29,230 bases of DNA from Alphaproteobacteria bacterium UBA7371 (lineage in GTDB: Bacteria; Pseudomonadota; Alphaproteobacteria; UBA8317), in contig DKOD01000006.1 in assembly GCA_002469865.1 (NCBI GenBank), forward strand, positions 2,539-31,768, given 5' to 3'. Shown in pieces: positions 16,408 to 24,613 of the stretch (positions are counted from its first letter, which is position 1; each line of letters starts with the position of its first letter). Made by a program: the position numbers and the translations under genes. The notes beneath the pieces are model-generated. The model did no database searches, was not told the origin of the DNA, and was given only the letters and a program-made list of their open reading frames with translations.

Positions 16408-17277
16408 ATGAAGCTAGCATTTTTGGGCCTTGGGGTGATGGGTTACCCCATGGCGGGTCATTGGCAAAAGGCAGGCCATGATGTCTGCGTCTATAACCGC
16501 ACCACCAGCAAAGCTGAAGCTTGGGCAAGCGAGCATGGTGGCCGCTATGCATCCTCGCCAAGCGAAGCAGTTGCAGGCGCCCAGATTGTGGCCATGTGTC
16601 TGGGGGACGATCCCGATGTGGAGATGGTGGTCCTGGGCGAGCATGGTGTCCTGGAAGGATTAGAGCCTGGTGCAGTTCTTGTGGATCATACAACAGGCTC
16701 AGCCAAGCTGGCCCAAAAGCTCCATGAACTATGTGCGGCCAAGAAGATAGGCTTTGTGGATGCGCCGGTGTCGGGTGGTCAGGCAGGTGCTGAAAACGGC
16801 CAGTTGGGCATCATGTGTGGTGGCAACGAAGATGATTTTGCCGCCGTGAAGGATGCGCTTGATATTTATGCCAAATCTTGTGTGCTGATTGGCGGCCCAG
16901 GCGATGGTCAATTGTGCAAAATGGTCAACCAGATTTGTATTGCCGGCGTGTTGCAGGGGCTTGCTGAGGGGCTTCATTTTGCTGAGACAACGGGCATTGA
17001 TGCCGAGCGGGTGTTGAGCGTGATTTCCAAAGGTGCTGCGCAATCCTGGCAAATGGAAAACCGTGGCATGACCATGGTGGCTGATAAGTTTGATTTTGGG
17101 TTTGCTGTGGATTGGATGCGCAAAGATTTGCGCATTTGCCTTGAAGAAGCCCGCGCAAGGGGTGTCAGCCTACCCACAACGGCAATGATCGACCAATATT
17201 ATGCTGATGTGCAAAATATGGGCGGCGGGCGTTGGGACACATCATCCCTAATCGCGCGCTTGTCGGGAAAACATTAA
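16408..17277 (+). CDS. NAD(P)-dependent beta-hydroxyacid dehydrogenase (3-hydroxyisobutyrate dehydrogenase family)
   Basis: A 289-residue member of the beta-HAD family. N-terminal dinucleotide-binding fold MKLAFLGLGVMGYPMA, substrate block FVDAPVSGGQAGAENGQL (residues 116-132), and the catalytic lysine K171 with N174 in GPGDGQLCKMVNQ. VYNRTTSKAE after strand beta2 contains an arginine that would favour NADP(H). Possible substrates include 3-hydroxyisobutyrate, tartronate semialdehyde, succinic semialdehyde or glyoxylate; sequence alone does not decide. A strong GGGAGAGGG precedes the ATG. Third gene of the 14621-17277 unit, 27 bases after the flavin-reductase-like gene, and ending only 8 bases from the convergent hemB stop with no terminator between them. 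Confidence 0.87.
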   Translation: MKLAFLGLGVMGYPMAGHWQKAGHDVCVYNRTTSKAEAWASEHGGRYASSPSEAVAGAQIVAMCLGDDPDVEMVVLGEHGVLEGLEPGAVLVDHTTGSAKLAQKLHELCAAKKIGFVDAPVSGGQAGAENGQLGIMCGGNEDDFAAVKDALDIYAKSCVLIGGPGDGQLCKMVNQICIAGVLQGLAEGLHFAETTGIDAERVLSVISKGAAQSWQMENRGMTMVADKFDFGFAVDWMRKDLRICLEEARARGVSLPTTAMIDQYYADVQNMGGGRWDTSSLIARLSGKH

Positions 17278-17285
17278 CCTTTTGT

Positions 17286-18284
17286 TCAAGCGCGAAGCAG
17301 CTGGGCGGCATCCTTGGCAAAATAGGTGAGGATGCCGCTTGCACCCGCTCTACGGAAGCAAAGCAATGCTTCCATATGGGCCTTTTTTCTATCCAATGCG
17401 CCGGAGGCGGCAGCCCATTCGATCATCGCATATTCACCAGACACCTGATAGGCAAACACCGGGGTTTCAAACCGGGATGAGGCACGCGCGATGATATCCA
17501 GATACGGCATGCCTGGCTTCACCATGACCATGTCGGCACCTTCGGCAATATCGCTTGCGATTTCCCTCATGGCTTCGTCGCTATTGGCAGGGTCCATCTG
17601 ATAAGTTTTCTTATCACCTTTAAGCTGACTGGAGGCGCCAACAGCATCCCTGAAGGGTCCATAAAAACAGCTGGCATATTTGGCGGCATAGGACATGATC
17701 ATGCAATCTTGGCCACCTTCGGCGTCAAGGGCATCCCTGATAGCCACCACGCGGCCATCCATCATGTCCGATGGCGCAATGATATCACAGCCAGCCCGAT
17801 ATTGATTCAGGCTTTGTCCCACCAGCATCTCAATGCTGGCGTCATTGACCACCACGCCATCTTCAATCAGCCCGTCATGGCCATGGTCGGTGTAGGGGTC
17901 TAGGGCCACATCACAAATGACCAGAAGGTCTGGAACAGCATCCTTAATGGCTCGGGTTGCGCGGCAAACCAAATTGTCAGGATTAAGGGCTTCTTCGCCA
18001 CGCTCATCGCGTTTTTCAGGGGGTGTGTTGGGGAACAGGGCCACTGCTGGGATCCCAAGGTCATGGGCTTGCCTGGCCTGTTCCACCATCCCATCGATGC
18101 TGTGGCGGAGAACGCCAGGCATGCTGCGCACTTCTTCGGTTAGACCACGCCCTTCGATCACAAAAAGCGGGAGAATAAGGTTTGAGGGGCCTAATTCATG
18201 CTCCCGAACCATGCCCCTAATTTTTGCATTTTGTCGCAAGCGCCGGGGTCTGGAGCGCGGAAATGCTGGCATTGGTGTGGTCAT
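17286..18284 (-). CDS. hemB: porphobilinogen synthase (5-aminolevulinate dehydratase)
   Basis: Condenses two 5-aminolevulinate molecules into porphobilinogen, the second step of haem and chlorophyll-type pigment synthesis. The 332 residues include the two active-site lysines: K202 in MIMSYAAKYASCFYGPF and K256 (Schiff base) in DMVMVKPGMPYLDI. The metal loop reads DVALDPYTDHGHDGL, with A127, D129 and D137 where zinc-type enzymes have three cysteines, so this is the magnesium/monovalent-cation type. The N-terminal arm RPRRLRQNAKIRGMVREHEL is normal. It is divergent from hemA across 148 bases, which suggests shared control of the first two tetrapyrrole steps. Confidence 0.97.
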   Translation of the reverse strand: MTTPMPAFPRSRPRRLRQNAKIRGMVREHELGPSNLILPLFVIEGRGLTEEVRSMPGVLRHSIDGMVEQARQAHDLGIPAVALFPNTPPEKRDERGEEALNPDNLVCRATRAIKDAVPDLLVICDVALDPYTDHGHDGLIEDGVVVNDASIEMLVGQSLNQYRAGCDIIAPSDMMDGRVVAIRDALDAEGGQDCMIMSYAAKYASCFYGPFRDAVGASSQLKGDKKTYQMDPANSDEAMREIASDIAEGADMVMVKPGMPYLDIIARASSRFETPVFAYQVSGEYAMIEWAAASGALDRKKAHMEALLCFRRAGASGILTYFAKDAAQLLRA

Positions 18285-18364
18285 GGGATGAATCTCCGAG
18301 CTTAACGGTTTTACAACTAGGGGCTGGCGAATTACCTACAATATCTAGTCAAACGCCTGAGTTT

Positions 18365-18400
18365 GGCATGAATGATGACTAAAGCAAGATAAATCATGCC
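18365..18400. promoter_or_regulatory. spaced inverted repeat in the hemB-hemA divergent region
   Basis: GGCATGA (18365-18371) and TCATGCC (18394-18400) are perfect complements 22 bases apart. They bracket a weak promoter-like pair for hemA, TTGGCA at 18363 and GATAAA at 18388. No FNR-type TTGAT-N4-ATCAA site is seen. This is the only symmetric element I find in the 148-base gap; its role is a guess. Confidence 0.3.
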
Positions 18401-18432
18401 GGCAAGGCGGCGCAGGGTCAAAGGAAAGCATC

Positions 18433-19650
18433 GTGATTGATTACGAAGCCATGGTTGCCGAAAATTTGGATGGTTTGCGCGAAGAGGGCCGTTACCGTGT
18501 GTTTGCTGACATTGTTCGCGACCGCGGCAACTTTCCTCGGGCTGTTTATCACGATGGCGAAGGCAAACGTCAGGATATTGTTGTTTGGTGCTCCAATGAT
18601 TATTTGGGCATGGGCCAGAATGTGAATGTTCTCGATGCGATGCACCGGGCGTTGGAGCGTGCTGGTGCTGGATCAGGTGGCACCAGAAATATTTCTGGGA
18701 CGACGCATTTTCATGTGCAGCTGGAACGGGAATTGGCTGACCTACATGCCAAGGAATCGGCACTTTTGTTTACCTCTGGCTATGTGTCCAATGATGCCAC
18801 CCTCTCTACCTTGTCAAAATTATTTCCTGGTCTTGTGTATCTCTCCGATGAACTTAACCATGCATCCATGATTTCCGGGATAAAAAATGCCCAAGCCAGC
18901 AAACTTGTGTTTAAGCATAATGACGTGGCTGACCTACGGGCAAAACTGAAAGAACTGCCCGCTGATCAGCCCAAGGTTGTGGCTTTTGAATCGGTCTATT
19001 CCATGGATGGGGACATTGCACCGATTGCTGATATTGTGGCTGTTGCCAAAGAACATCATGCCCTGACTTACATCGACGAGGTTCATGCGGTGGGCATGTA
19101 TGGCGCCCGTGGTGGTGGTGTCACCGAGCGTGACCATATCGCCAATGAGATTGACATCATCGAAGGCACCCTGGGCAAAGCCATTGGTGTGATGGGTGGT
19201 TATATCACCGCCTCACGTCATATGGTCGATGCCATTCGGTCCTTTGCATCGGGCTTTATTTTCACAACATCCTTGCCGCCGGTTTTGGCAGCTGGTGCGC
19301 TTGCGTCAGTTCGTCATCTCAAGGCCCATGGAGAACTGCGTGACAGGCACCAAGAGCGGGCGGCCACTTTAAAGGCACGCCTGAAAAAAGTTGGTCTCCC
19401 GGTGATGGACAACCCAAGCCATATTGTTCCGGTTTTTGTTGGTGATCCAGTTCGTTGCAAGGCCTTGTCCGACAAACTCTTGCGCAAGCATGGTATCTAT
19501 GTTCAACCCATCAATTACCCCACGGTTCCGCGCGGTACCGAGCGCCTGCGATTCACGCCAACCCCGCTTCATGATGATGCGCTGATGGATGGATTGGTGG
19601 ATGCCCTCATCTCGGTTTGGGAAGAGGTTGGTTTGCGCCGCGCCGCCTAA
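18433..19650 (+). CDS. hemA: 5-aminolevulinate synthase
   Basis: PLP enzyme that condenses glycine with succinyl-CoA (C4 or Shemin route), the first step of tetrapyrrole synthesis; in bacteria this route is essentially alphaproteobacterial. The 405 residues include WCSNDYLGMGQ, GAGSGGTRNISGT (residues 78-90), the aspartate motif YIDEVHAVGMYG (213-224), the PLP lysine K249 in EGTLGKAIGVMGGYI, and PINYPTVPRGTERLRFTPTP near the C terminus. It starts with GTG at 18433: AGGA lies 7 bases upstream and the resulting VIDYEA start aligns with the MDYN-type start of other ALAS; the next ATG is at 18451. Divergent from hemB and upstream of glyA, whose product makes glycine. Confidence 0.96.
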   Translation: MIDYEAMVAENLDGLREEGRYRVFADIVRDRGNFPRAVYHDGEGKRQDIVVWCSNDYLGMGQNVNVLDAMHRALERAGAGSGGTRNISGTTHFHVQLERELADLHAKESALLFTSGYVSNDATLSTLSKLFPGLVYLSDELNHASMISGIKNAQASKLVFKHNDVADLRAKLKELPADQPKVVAFESVYSMDGDIAPIADIVAVAKEHHALTYIDEVHAVGMYGARGGGVTERDHIANEIDIIEGTLGKAIGVMGGYITASRHMVDAIRSFASGFIFTTSLPPVLAAGALASVRHLKAHGELRDRHQERAATLKARLKKVGLPVMDNPSHIVPVFVGDPVRCKALSDKLLRKHGIYVQPINYPTVPRGTERLRFTPTPLHDDALMDGLVDALISVWEEVGLRRAA

Positions 19651-19659
19651 CATCTTGTT

Positions 19660-19674
19660 GCCGGCTTGGCCGGC
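19660..19674 (+). repeat. GCCGGC hairpin between hemA and glyA
   Basis: GCCGGC, loop TTG, GCCGGC forms a compact 6-bp GC-only stem 10 bases after the hemA stop, followed by CCTTT and a third GCCGG. There is no real U-tract, so it is more likely a weak terminator, attenuator or mRNA-end stabiliser than a full stop. Confidence 0.4.
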
Positions 19675-19697
19675 CTTTGCCGGAGTGCTGACGAATC

Positions 19698-20975
19698 ATG
19701 AATGATTTTTTCGAAGCTGGTCTTGCCAAAACTGACCCAGAACTTGCCGCCATTGTTGCTGAAGAATTTGTTCGTCAGCGCGATCAGATAGAGCTGATTG
19801 CGTCAGAAAACATCACGTCCAAGGCCGTCCTTGAGGTGCAGGGATCGGTGCTCACCAACAAGTATGCCGAGGGTTATCCTGGCAAGCGTTACTATGGTGG
19901 CTGCGAAATTGTGGATAAAGCGGAAACCCTGGCGATCGAACGGGCCAAAGCATTGTTCCATTGCGCCTATGCCAACGTGCAGCCCCATTCTGGAAGCCAA
20001 GCCAATCAGGCGGTCTATTTGGCGCTTCTCAAGCCCGGCGACAAAATTCTTGGCATGGATCTGGCAGCCGGCGGTCACCTGACCCATGGCGCAAGACCCA
20101 ACCAATCTGGAAAATGGTTTGATGCCATTCAATATGGCGTGGATCGTGAAACCCATCTTATTGATTATGATGAGGTGGCCCGCCTTGCCCAGGAACACAA
20201 ACCCCAGATGATTATTGCTGGTGCATCTGCCTACCCAAGGCATATTGATTTTGCCCGTTTTCGTGAGATTGCGGATTCTGTTGGGGCCTATTTGCTGGCC
20301 GACATGGCCCATTATTCTGGGCTTATTGCCACTGGTGTGTATCCAAGCCCTATTCCCCATGCCCATGTCGCCACCACCACCACCCACAAAACCCTCCGTG
20401 CTTCCCGAGGTGGTATGATCCTCACCAATGATTTGGATCTGGGTAAGAAATTCAACTCAGCGATTTTTCCGGGGCTCCAGGGTGGTCCCTTGATGCATGT
20501 GATCGCGGGCAAAGCCGTGGCGTTTGGTGAAGCCTTGAAGCCTGAATATCGTGATTATTGCCTGCAGGTTGTTGACAATGCCCGTGTCCTGGCTGCGCGG
20601 CTGGTGGAGCATGGTTTTGCCATTGTTTCTGGTGGCACAGATTGTCATATATGCTTGGTGGATCTGCGCCCTCGGGGTTTGAAGGGCAATGAGGCCGAAG
20701 AGGCTCTTGAGCGTGCGGGCATGACCTGCAACAAAAATGGTGTTCCTTATGATCCTGAAAAGCCAACGGTTACCTCTGGTATTCGCTTGGGAACACCTGC
20801 GGGCACCACCAGGGGCTTTAAGACAAATGAATTTGTCCAAGTCGCTGATTGGGTGAATGAGGTGCTGACCGGTCTTCAGGCACATGGCGCAGAGGGCAAT
20901 GGCGCAGTGGAGTCAAAGGTGAAGGCAGAAATCAAGGAATTCTGCAGCCGTTTTCCCATTTATCAGGTTGAGTGA
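19698..20975 (+). CDS. glyA: serine hydroxymethyltransferase
   Basis: PLP enzyme interconverting serine and glycine with tetrahydrofolate, the main source of one-carbon units and of glycine (here also the substrate of HemA). The 425 residues are full length. Blocks: RQRDQIELIASENITSKAV, YAEGYPGKRYYGGCE, VQPHSGSQANQA, DMAHYSGLIA, and the PLP lysine K231 in TTTTHKTLRASRGGMI. The ATG at 19698 follows GGAG at about 12 bases, a rather long spacing. Its TGA stop overlaps the nrdR ATG by one base. It opens the glyA-nrdR-rib-nusB series. Confidence 0.97.
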   Translation: MNDFFEAGLAKTDPELAAIVAEEFVRQRDQIELIASENITSKAVLEVQGSVLTNKYAEGYPGKRYYGGCEIVDKAETLAIERAKALFHCAYANVQPHSGSQANQAVYLALLKPGDKILGMDLAAGGHLTHGARPNQSGKWFDAIQYGVDRETHLIDYDEVARLAQEHKPQMIIAGASAYPRHIDFARFREIADSVGAYLLADMAHYSGLIATGVYPSPIPHAHVATTTTHKTLRASRGGMILTNDLDLGKKFNSAIFPGLQGGPLMHVIAGKAVAFGEALKPEYRDYCLQVVDNARVLAARLVEHGFAIVSGGTDCHICLVDLRPRGLKGNEAEEALERAGMTCNKNGVPYDPEKPTVTSGIRLGTPAGTTRGFKTNEFVQVADWVNEVLTGLQAHGAEGNGAVESKVKAEIKEFCSRFPIYQVE

Positions 20976-21436
20976 TGCGCTGTCCTTTTTGCGGTAATGA
21001 AGAAACCCAGGTAAAGGATTCGCGCCCCACAGAAGATAATGGGGCCATCCGCCGCCGCCGTAATTGCACAGCTTGTGGCGCAAGATTTACCACCTTTGAG
21101 CGCGTTCAGCTGCGCGAAATGGTGGTGGTGAAAAAAAATGGAAAGAAGGCTCCTTTCGAGCGCGACAAGCTTTACCGTTCGGTGGCTATTGCCCTTCGTA
21201 AGCGCAATGTAAGCCAGGAGCGGGTGGAAAAATTGGTTACTGGTATTGTTCGGCGGTTGGAATCCATGGGGGAAAGTGAGATTCCATCGGTCTTAGTGGG
21301 CGAGATGGTGATGGAAGCCTTGGCTGGCATCGATGATGTTGCCTATGTGCGTTATGCCTCGGTGTATAAGAATTTCCGGGAAGCCCGGGATTTTGAAGAA
21401 TTTGTCACGGGTCTTCCAGAAAAACATGACGAATAA
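20975..21436 (+). CDS. nrdR: transcriptional repressor NrdR
   Basis: Nucleotide-sensing repressor of ribonucleotide reductase genes. The 153 residues comprise an N-terminal zinc ribbon with C3, C6, C31 and C34 (MRCPFCGN ... RRRRNCTACGARFTTFE) and an ATP-cone domain from about 46 to 136 (VVVKKNGKKAPFERDKL ... YVRYASVYKNF). The ATG at 20975 overlaps the glyA stop in TGATG; a GTG three bases earlier would add one residue. NrdR boxes would be expected upstream of nrd genes, none of which are in this window. The 3' end overlaps the likely ribD start by 11 bases. Confidence 0.97.
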   Translation: MRCPFCGNEETQVKDSRPTEDNGAIRRRRNCTACGARFTTFERVQLREMVVVKKNGKKAPFERDKLYRSVAIALRKRNVSQERVEKLVTGIVRRLESMGESEIPSVLVGEMVMEALAGIDDVAYVRYASVYKNFREARDFEEFVTGLPEKHDE

Positions 21437-22418
21437 CACCCCCGAGGTGATGATGTGGCCGGCCCTGCAGGCCGCCCAGAGGCAACGTGGCCAAACGGGA
21501 AAAAACCCCAATGTCGGTGCAGCCCTTTGGCGCCATGGCCGTTTGGTGGACGTGGTGGCCACAGGTGATGGTGGGCGTCCCCATGCAGAATCCCAACTTA
21601 ATATTCTTCCAGGCGATGTTCTTGCTGTCACCCTTGAGCCCTGTGCCCATGAAGGTGAAACCCCAGCATGTGCAAGGTTGGTGGCTGATGCCAGGCCGTC
21701 TAAGGTTTACGTGGGCTGCCTTGATCCAGACCCCAGAACTTCAGGCCATGGTTTGGAAATCATGAAAGAGGCCGGAATTTCCGTGCAGGCTGGTATTTGC
21801 GAACATAAAGCCCGCCATGTCATGGCTGGTTTTTTGACCAGGATGATCCATCAACGTCCCCATGTTCGGTTGAAACTTGCCATGACCCGGGATGGCCGTT
21901 CAGCCCTTGCAGATGGGCGCTCCCAATGGATCACTGGCTTTGAGGCCCGGCAACATGGGCATCTTTTGCGCGCTGAAGCCGATGCCATCATGGTGGGGGC
22001 AGCCACCTTCATTCAAGATCAACCAACACTTACCTGCCGCCTTGGTCTCTCCGGCCGTGATCCAGAGATTTTTGTCCTATCGGGCCGCGAAGAGATTTCG
22101 TCTTTGCCCAAGAATGTCCAGATTTTGGGCACATCTGGAGGTCAGCAAGATCTTTCCCAAATACTTCGCCAATTGGCGCAAGAGGGGATTGGGAATTTGC
22201 TTGTGGAATCCGGTGGCCGGCTTGCTGCCTCTTTGCTGCAGGCAGAATTGGTTGATGAATTATATTGTTATCAATCGGACCTATTGCTTGGCGCCAATGC
22301 ACGATCAGCCCTGGGTGCATTGAAAGATCAGGAATTGTTGTTGCCCAAGGGCATGATCGTGAAAGAGCGTCGCCAGCTTGGACAGGATCAGCTCACACGC
22401 TATGTGGTGGAAAGATAA
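21426..22418 (+). CDS. ribD: bifunctional riboflavin deaminase/reductase RibD
   Basis: Catalyses deamination and then side-chain reduction of the pyrimidine intermediate after GTP cyclohydrolase II. The 330 residues show a cytidine-deaminase-like zinc domain, H53-A-E55 in RPHAESQL and C73/C82 in LEPCAHEGETPACARL, then a DHFR-like reductase domain from about 145 (RPHVRLKLAMTRDGRSA ... LLVESGGRLAASLL). Start is uncertain: the ATG at 21426 lies inside nrdR with a weak ribosome site, while the paired ATGs at 21450/21453 have GAGG closer. I keep 21426 because residues before MM resemble the start of other RibD proteins. Shorter than the usual 360 residues but all motifs are present. Confidence 0.92.
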   Translation: MTNNTPEVMMWPALQAAQRQRGQTGKNPNVGAALWRHGRLVDVVATGDGGRPHAESQLNILPGDVLAVTLEPCAHEGETPACARLVADARPSKVYVGCLDPDPRTSGHGLEIMKEAGISVQAGICEHKARHVMAGFLTRMIHQRPHVRLKLAMTRDGRSALADGRSQWITGFEARQHGHLLRAEADAIMVGAATFIQDQPTLTCRLGLSGRDPEIFVLSGREEISSLPKNVQILGTSGGQQDLSQILRQLAQEGIGNLLVESGGRLAASLLQAELVDELYCYQSDLLLGANARSALGALKDQELLLPKGMIVKERRQLGQDQLTRYVVER

Positions 22419-22452
22419 CGGCCCGTTGGGTCGGTCATGCAGGAGTTGATAT

Positions 22453-23064
22453 ATGTTCACTGGTCTTATCCGCGGGCTTGCCAAAATCGTCCAAATTGAT
22501 GGCTTGGAAGAAAAGCAGATGCGCTTCCATGTGCAAGGTTTGGACAAGTTGCCGGAGGAAGGCGCGTCCATTGCCTGCAATGGTTGCTGCCTCACGGCGT
22601 TAAAAGTGGCTAGGCAGCAAGATGGCTATTGCTTCAGCGCGGACCTCTCCCCTGAAACCTTAAAGGCAACCGGGGCGGATAATTGGTCCGTCGGTGAGTT
22701 GATCAATATTGAACCATCCTTACGCTTGGGTGAAGAAATGGGTGGTCATATTGTCAGTGGTCATGTGGATGGTCAGGCAGTGGTTGAAAAGATTGATAAT
22801 CTTGGCGGCAATCATGAGCTCACCATCAAGGTTCCTCAGGAATTAAAGACCTTTGTGGCGCCAAAAGGTTCCGTGGCACTCAATGGCGTGTCCCTGACCG
22901 TGAATGCGGTGCATGATGATCATTTTACGGTGAATATCATCCCCCACACTTGGGCCGTGACCAATCTTGGTCAATTGAAAATTGGGGATCGGGTGAATTT
23001 TGAGATTGATATGTTGGCCCGTTATATGGCCCGCATGCTTGATGTTGCCGGGGGGCGCTCATGA
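22453..23064 (+). CDS. ribE: riboflavin synthase alpha chain
   Basis: Dismutates two 6,7-dimethyl-8-ribityllumazine molecules to riboflavin. The 203 residues consist of two lumazine-binding barrels in tandem. The first begins MFTGLIRGLAKI with GASIACNGCCLT; the second follows GGHIVSGHVDGQAVV with GSVALNGVSLTVNAV. AGGAG is 7 bases upstream of the ATG. The 34-base gap from ribD is too small for an FMN riboswitch and none is seen. The TGA stop overlaps the next ATG (ATGA), so translation with ribBX is probably coupled. Named ribE here; some nomenclatures call the same gene ribC. Confidence 0.96.
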   Translation: MFTGLIRGLAKIVQIDGLEEKQMRFHVQGLDKLPEEGASIACNGCCLTALKVARQQDGYCFSADLSPETLKATGADNWSVGELINIEPSLRLGEEMGGHIVSGHVDGQAVVEKIDNLGGNHELTIKVPQELKTFVAPKGSVALNGVSLTVNAVHDDHFTVNIIPHTWAVTNLGQLKIGDRVNFEIDMLARYMARMLDVAGGRS

Positions 23065-24146
23065 CCAAAATGGCAAGCACCGAAGAACTCATAGAAGAAA
23101 TCCGCAATGGCCGAATGATCGTGCTGATGGATGCTGAGGACCGCGAAAATGAGGGTGATCTTGTTTGCGCAGCCCAAATGGCAACACCCGACTGCATCAA
23201 TTTTATGGCCAAAAATGGCCGCGGTTTAATCTGTTTAACCCTGCCGAGGGAGCGGGCGGAGCAACTTGACTTGCCCTTGATGAGCCAGCGCAACCAATCC
23301 CGGCACCAAACCAATTTTACGGTGTCCATTGAGGCCAGGGAAGGGATTTCCACGGGGATCTCTGCCCAAGATCGGGCCCACACGATTTCGACGGCCATTA
23401 ACTTGAACAAAACCGCAGCTGATATTGTTTCTCCGGGTCATGTTTTCCCCCTGGTTGCCCGTGAGGGTGGCGTGCTTGTTCGTTCTGGCCATACCGAAGC
23501 TGCTTCAGACATGGCGCGTCTTGCCGGCCTTTACCCAGCAGGTGTCATTTGTGAAATCATGAATGATGACGGCACCATGGCCCGAATGCCGGAATTGATG
23601 GAATTTGCCCATGCGCATGGGCTCAAAATTGGCACCATTGCTGATTTGATTGCCTACCGCCGCCGCCATGATGACCTTATGGACCAAGTGTCTGACCAAG
23701 AAATTGAAACCGTCCATGGTGGTATGATGCGCCTTGTTGTCTTTAAGGACCGGATTGACGGTCGTGAACATGCCGCATTGGTCAAAGGCGAGGTTGTTGC
23801 CGACCGACCCATGCCGGTCCGGGTTCATGCCATCAACATGCTCCATGATTTGGTTGGGCTTGCCAGTGCCAGGGGGCGTCATGGTTTGCTGCAGGCGGCC
23901 ATGGGCCGCTTGGCCGAATGGGAAGAAGGGGTCATTGTTCTTCTTCATGACCCGGAAAGAAGCCAGATTTCACAAGGGCTGGAGGAAAACACCAATTCGT
24001 TCATGCTGCGGGAATACGGAATTGGCGCGCGCATTCTCCACGAGCTTGGGGTCCGTGAGATTGAGTTAATAAGCAACTCACCACAACCCTCCCTTGTGGC
24101 CCTTGATGGTTACGGCTTAAAGCTCTGCGGCACACGCACTTTGTGA
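23061..24146 (+). CDS. ribBX: 3,4-dihydroxy-2-butanone 4-phosphate synthase with degenerate RibA-like domain (RibBX type)
   Basis: The N-terminal half (about residues 1-205) is a complete DHBP synthase: acidic loop DAEDRENEGDLV (24-35), RGLICLTL, HTISTAI and VRSGHTEAASDMARLAGLYPAGVICEI. The C-terminal half (about 210-361) aligns loosely with GTP cyclohydrolase II. However, where RibA has VRVHSECLTGDVFGSxRCDCG with three zinc cysteines, this has VRVHAINMLHDLVGLASARG with none, and the HEGRGIG loop is replaced by HDPERSQISQG. Only the later REYGIGARILHELGV stretch is well kept. This matches the RibBX variant known from Proteobacteria, in which the second half lacks GTP cyclohydrolase II activity; a separate ribA is therefore expected elsewhere. 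ATGA overlap with ribE. Confidence 0.9.
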   Translation: MTKMASTEELIEEIRNGRMIVLMDAEDRENEGDLVCAAQMATPDCINFMAKNGRGLICLTLPRERAEQLDLPLMSQRNQSRHQTNFTVSIEAREGISTGISAQDRAHTISTAINLNKTAADIVSPGHVFPLVAREGGVLVRSGHTEAASDMARLAGLYPAGVICEIMNDDGTMARMPELMEFAHAHGLKIGTIADLIAYRRRHDDLMDQVSDQEIETVHGGMMRLVVFKDRIDGREHAALVKGEVVADRPMPVRVHAINMLHDLVGLASARGRHGLLQAAMGRLAEWEEGVIVLLHDPERSQISQGLEENTNSFMLREYGIGARILHELGVREIELISNSPQPSLVALDGYGLKLCGTRTL

Positions 24147-24202
24147 TTGCTGTCTGTTGAACTTTTGGCTGCTTTTTAAGGTGCATATGAGGAGACAAAA
24201 AC

Positions 24203-24613
24203 ATGCGCGTCGCCATTATTGAGGCTCGTTACTATGAACATATTGCCGACATGTTGCTCGAGGGGGCTAAGGCACGACTCCGTGATCGGGGCGCCTCTTT
24301 TGACGTGGTCACGGTGCCTGGTGCGCTGGAAATTCCTGGCGCCATTGCGCGGTTGAAGGGTCAATATGATGCATTTGTGGCCCTGGGTTGCGTGATCCGG
24401 GGGGAAACGGTGCATTTTGAATTGGTGGCAGGGGAATCAGCACGGGCCATCATGGACTTGACGGTTCAAGATCAATTGGCCATCGGCAATGCTATTTTGA
24501 CCACCGAGGATGAAGAGCAGGCCCTGGATCGAGCCGACCCATCCCGCCGCAACAACGCCGGTCATGCTGTTGATGCGGCGCTTATTCTCGCAGGAATTGG
24601 CCAAGACACATGA
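24203..24613 (+). CDS. ribH: 6,7-dimethyl-8-ribityllumazine synthase
   Basis: Joins the pyrimidine intermediate to the four-carbon unit from RibB, giving the substrate of RibE; lumazine synthase assembles as pentamers or icosahedral shells. The 136 residues contain RVAIIEARYYEHIADMLLEGA at the start, VPGALEIPGAIAR, and the catalytic histidine H71 in LGCVIRGETVHFELVAGE. Slightly short compared with the common 150-160 residues, mainly through a brief N terminus. GAGGAG is well placed before the ATG. Its stop overlaps the nusB ATG (ATGA), the usual ribH-nusB pairing. Confidence 0.96.
   Translation: MRVAIIEARYYEHIADMLLEGAKARLRDRGASFDVVTVPGALEIPGAIARLKGQYDAFVALGCVIRGETVHFELVAGESARAIMDLTVQDQLAIGNAILTTEDEEQALDRADPSRRNNAGHAVDAALILAGIGQDT

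Noticed and set aside
19803..20387. 194-codon open frame opposite glyA
   Set aside because: Lies entirely inside full-length SHMT, whose motifs are all intact; no ribosome site and low-complexity translation.
22419..22452. FMN riboswitch before ribE or ribH
   Set aside because: The gaps before ribE (34 bases) and ribH (56 bases) are far shorter than an RFN element and lack its conserved helices.
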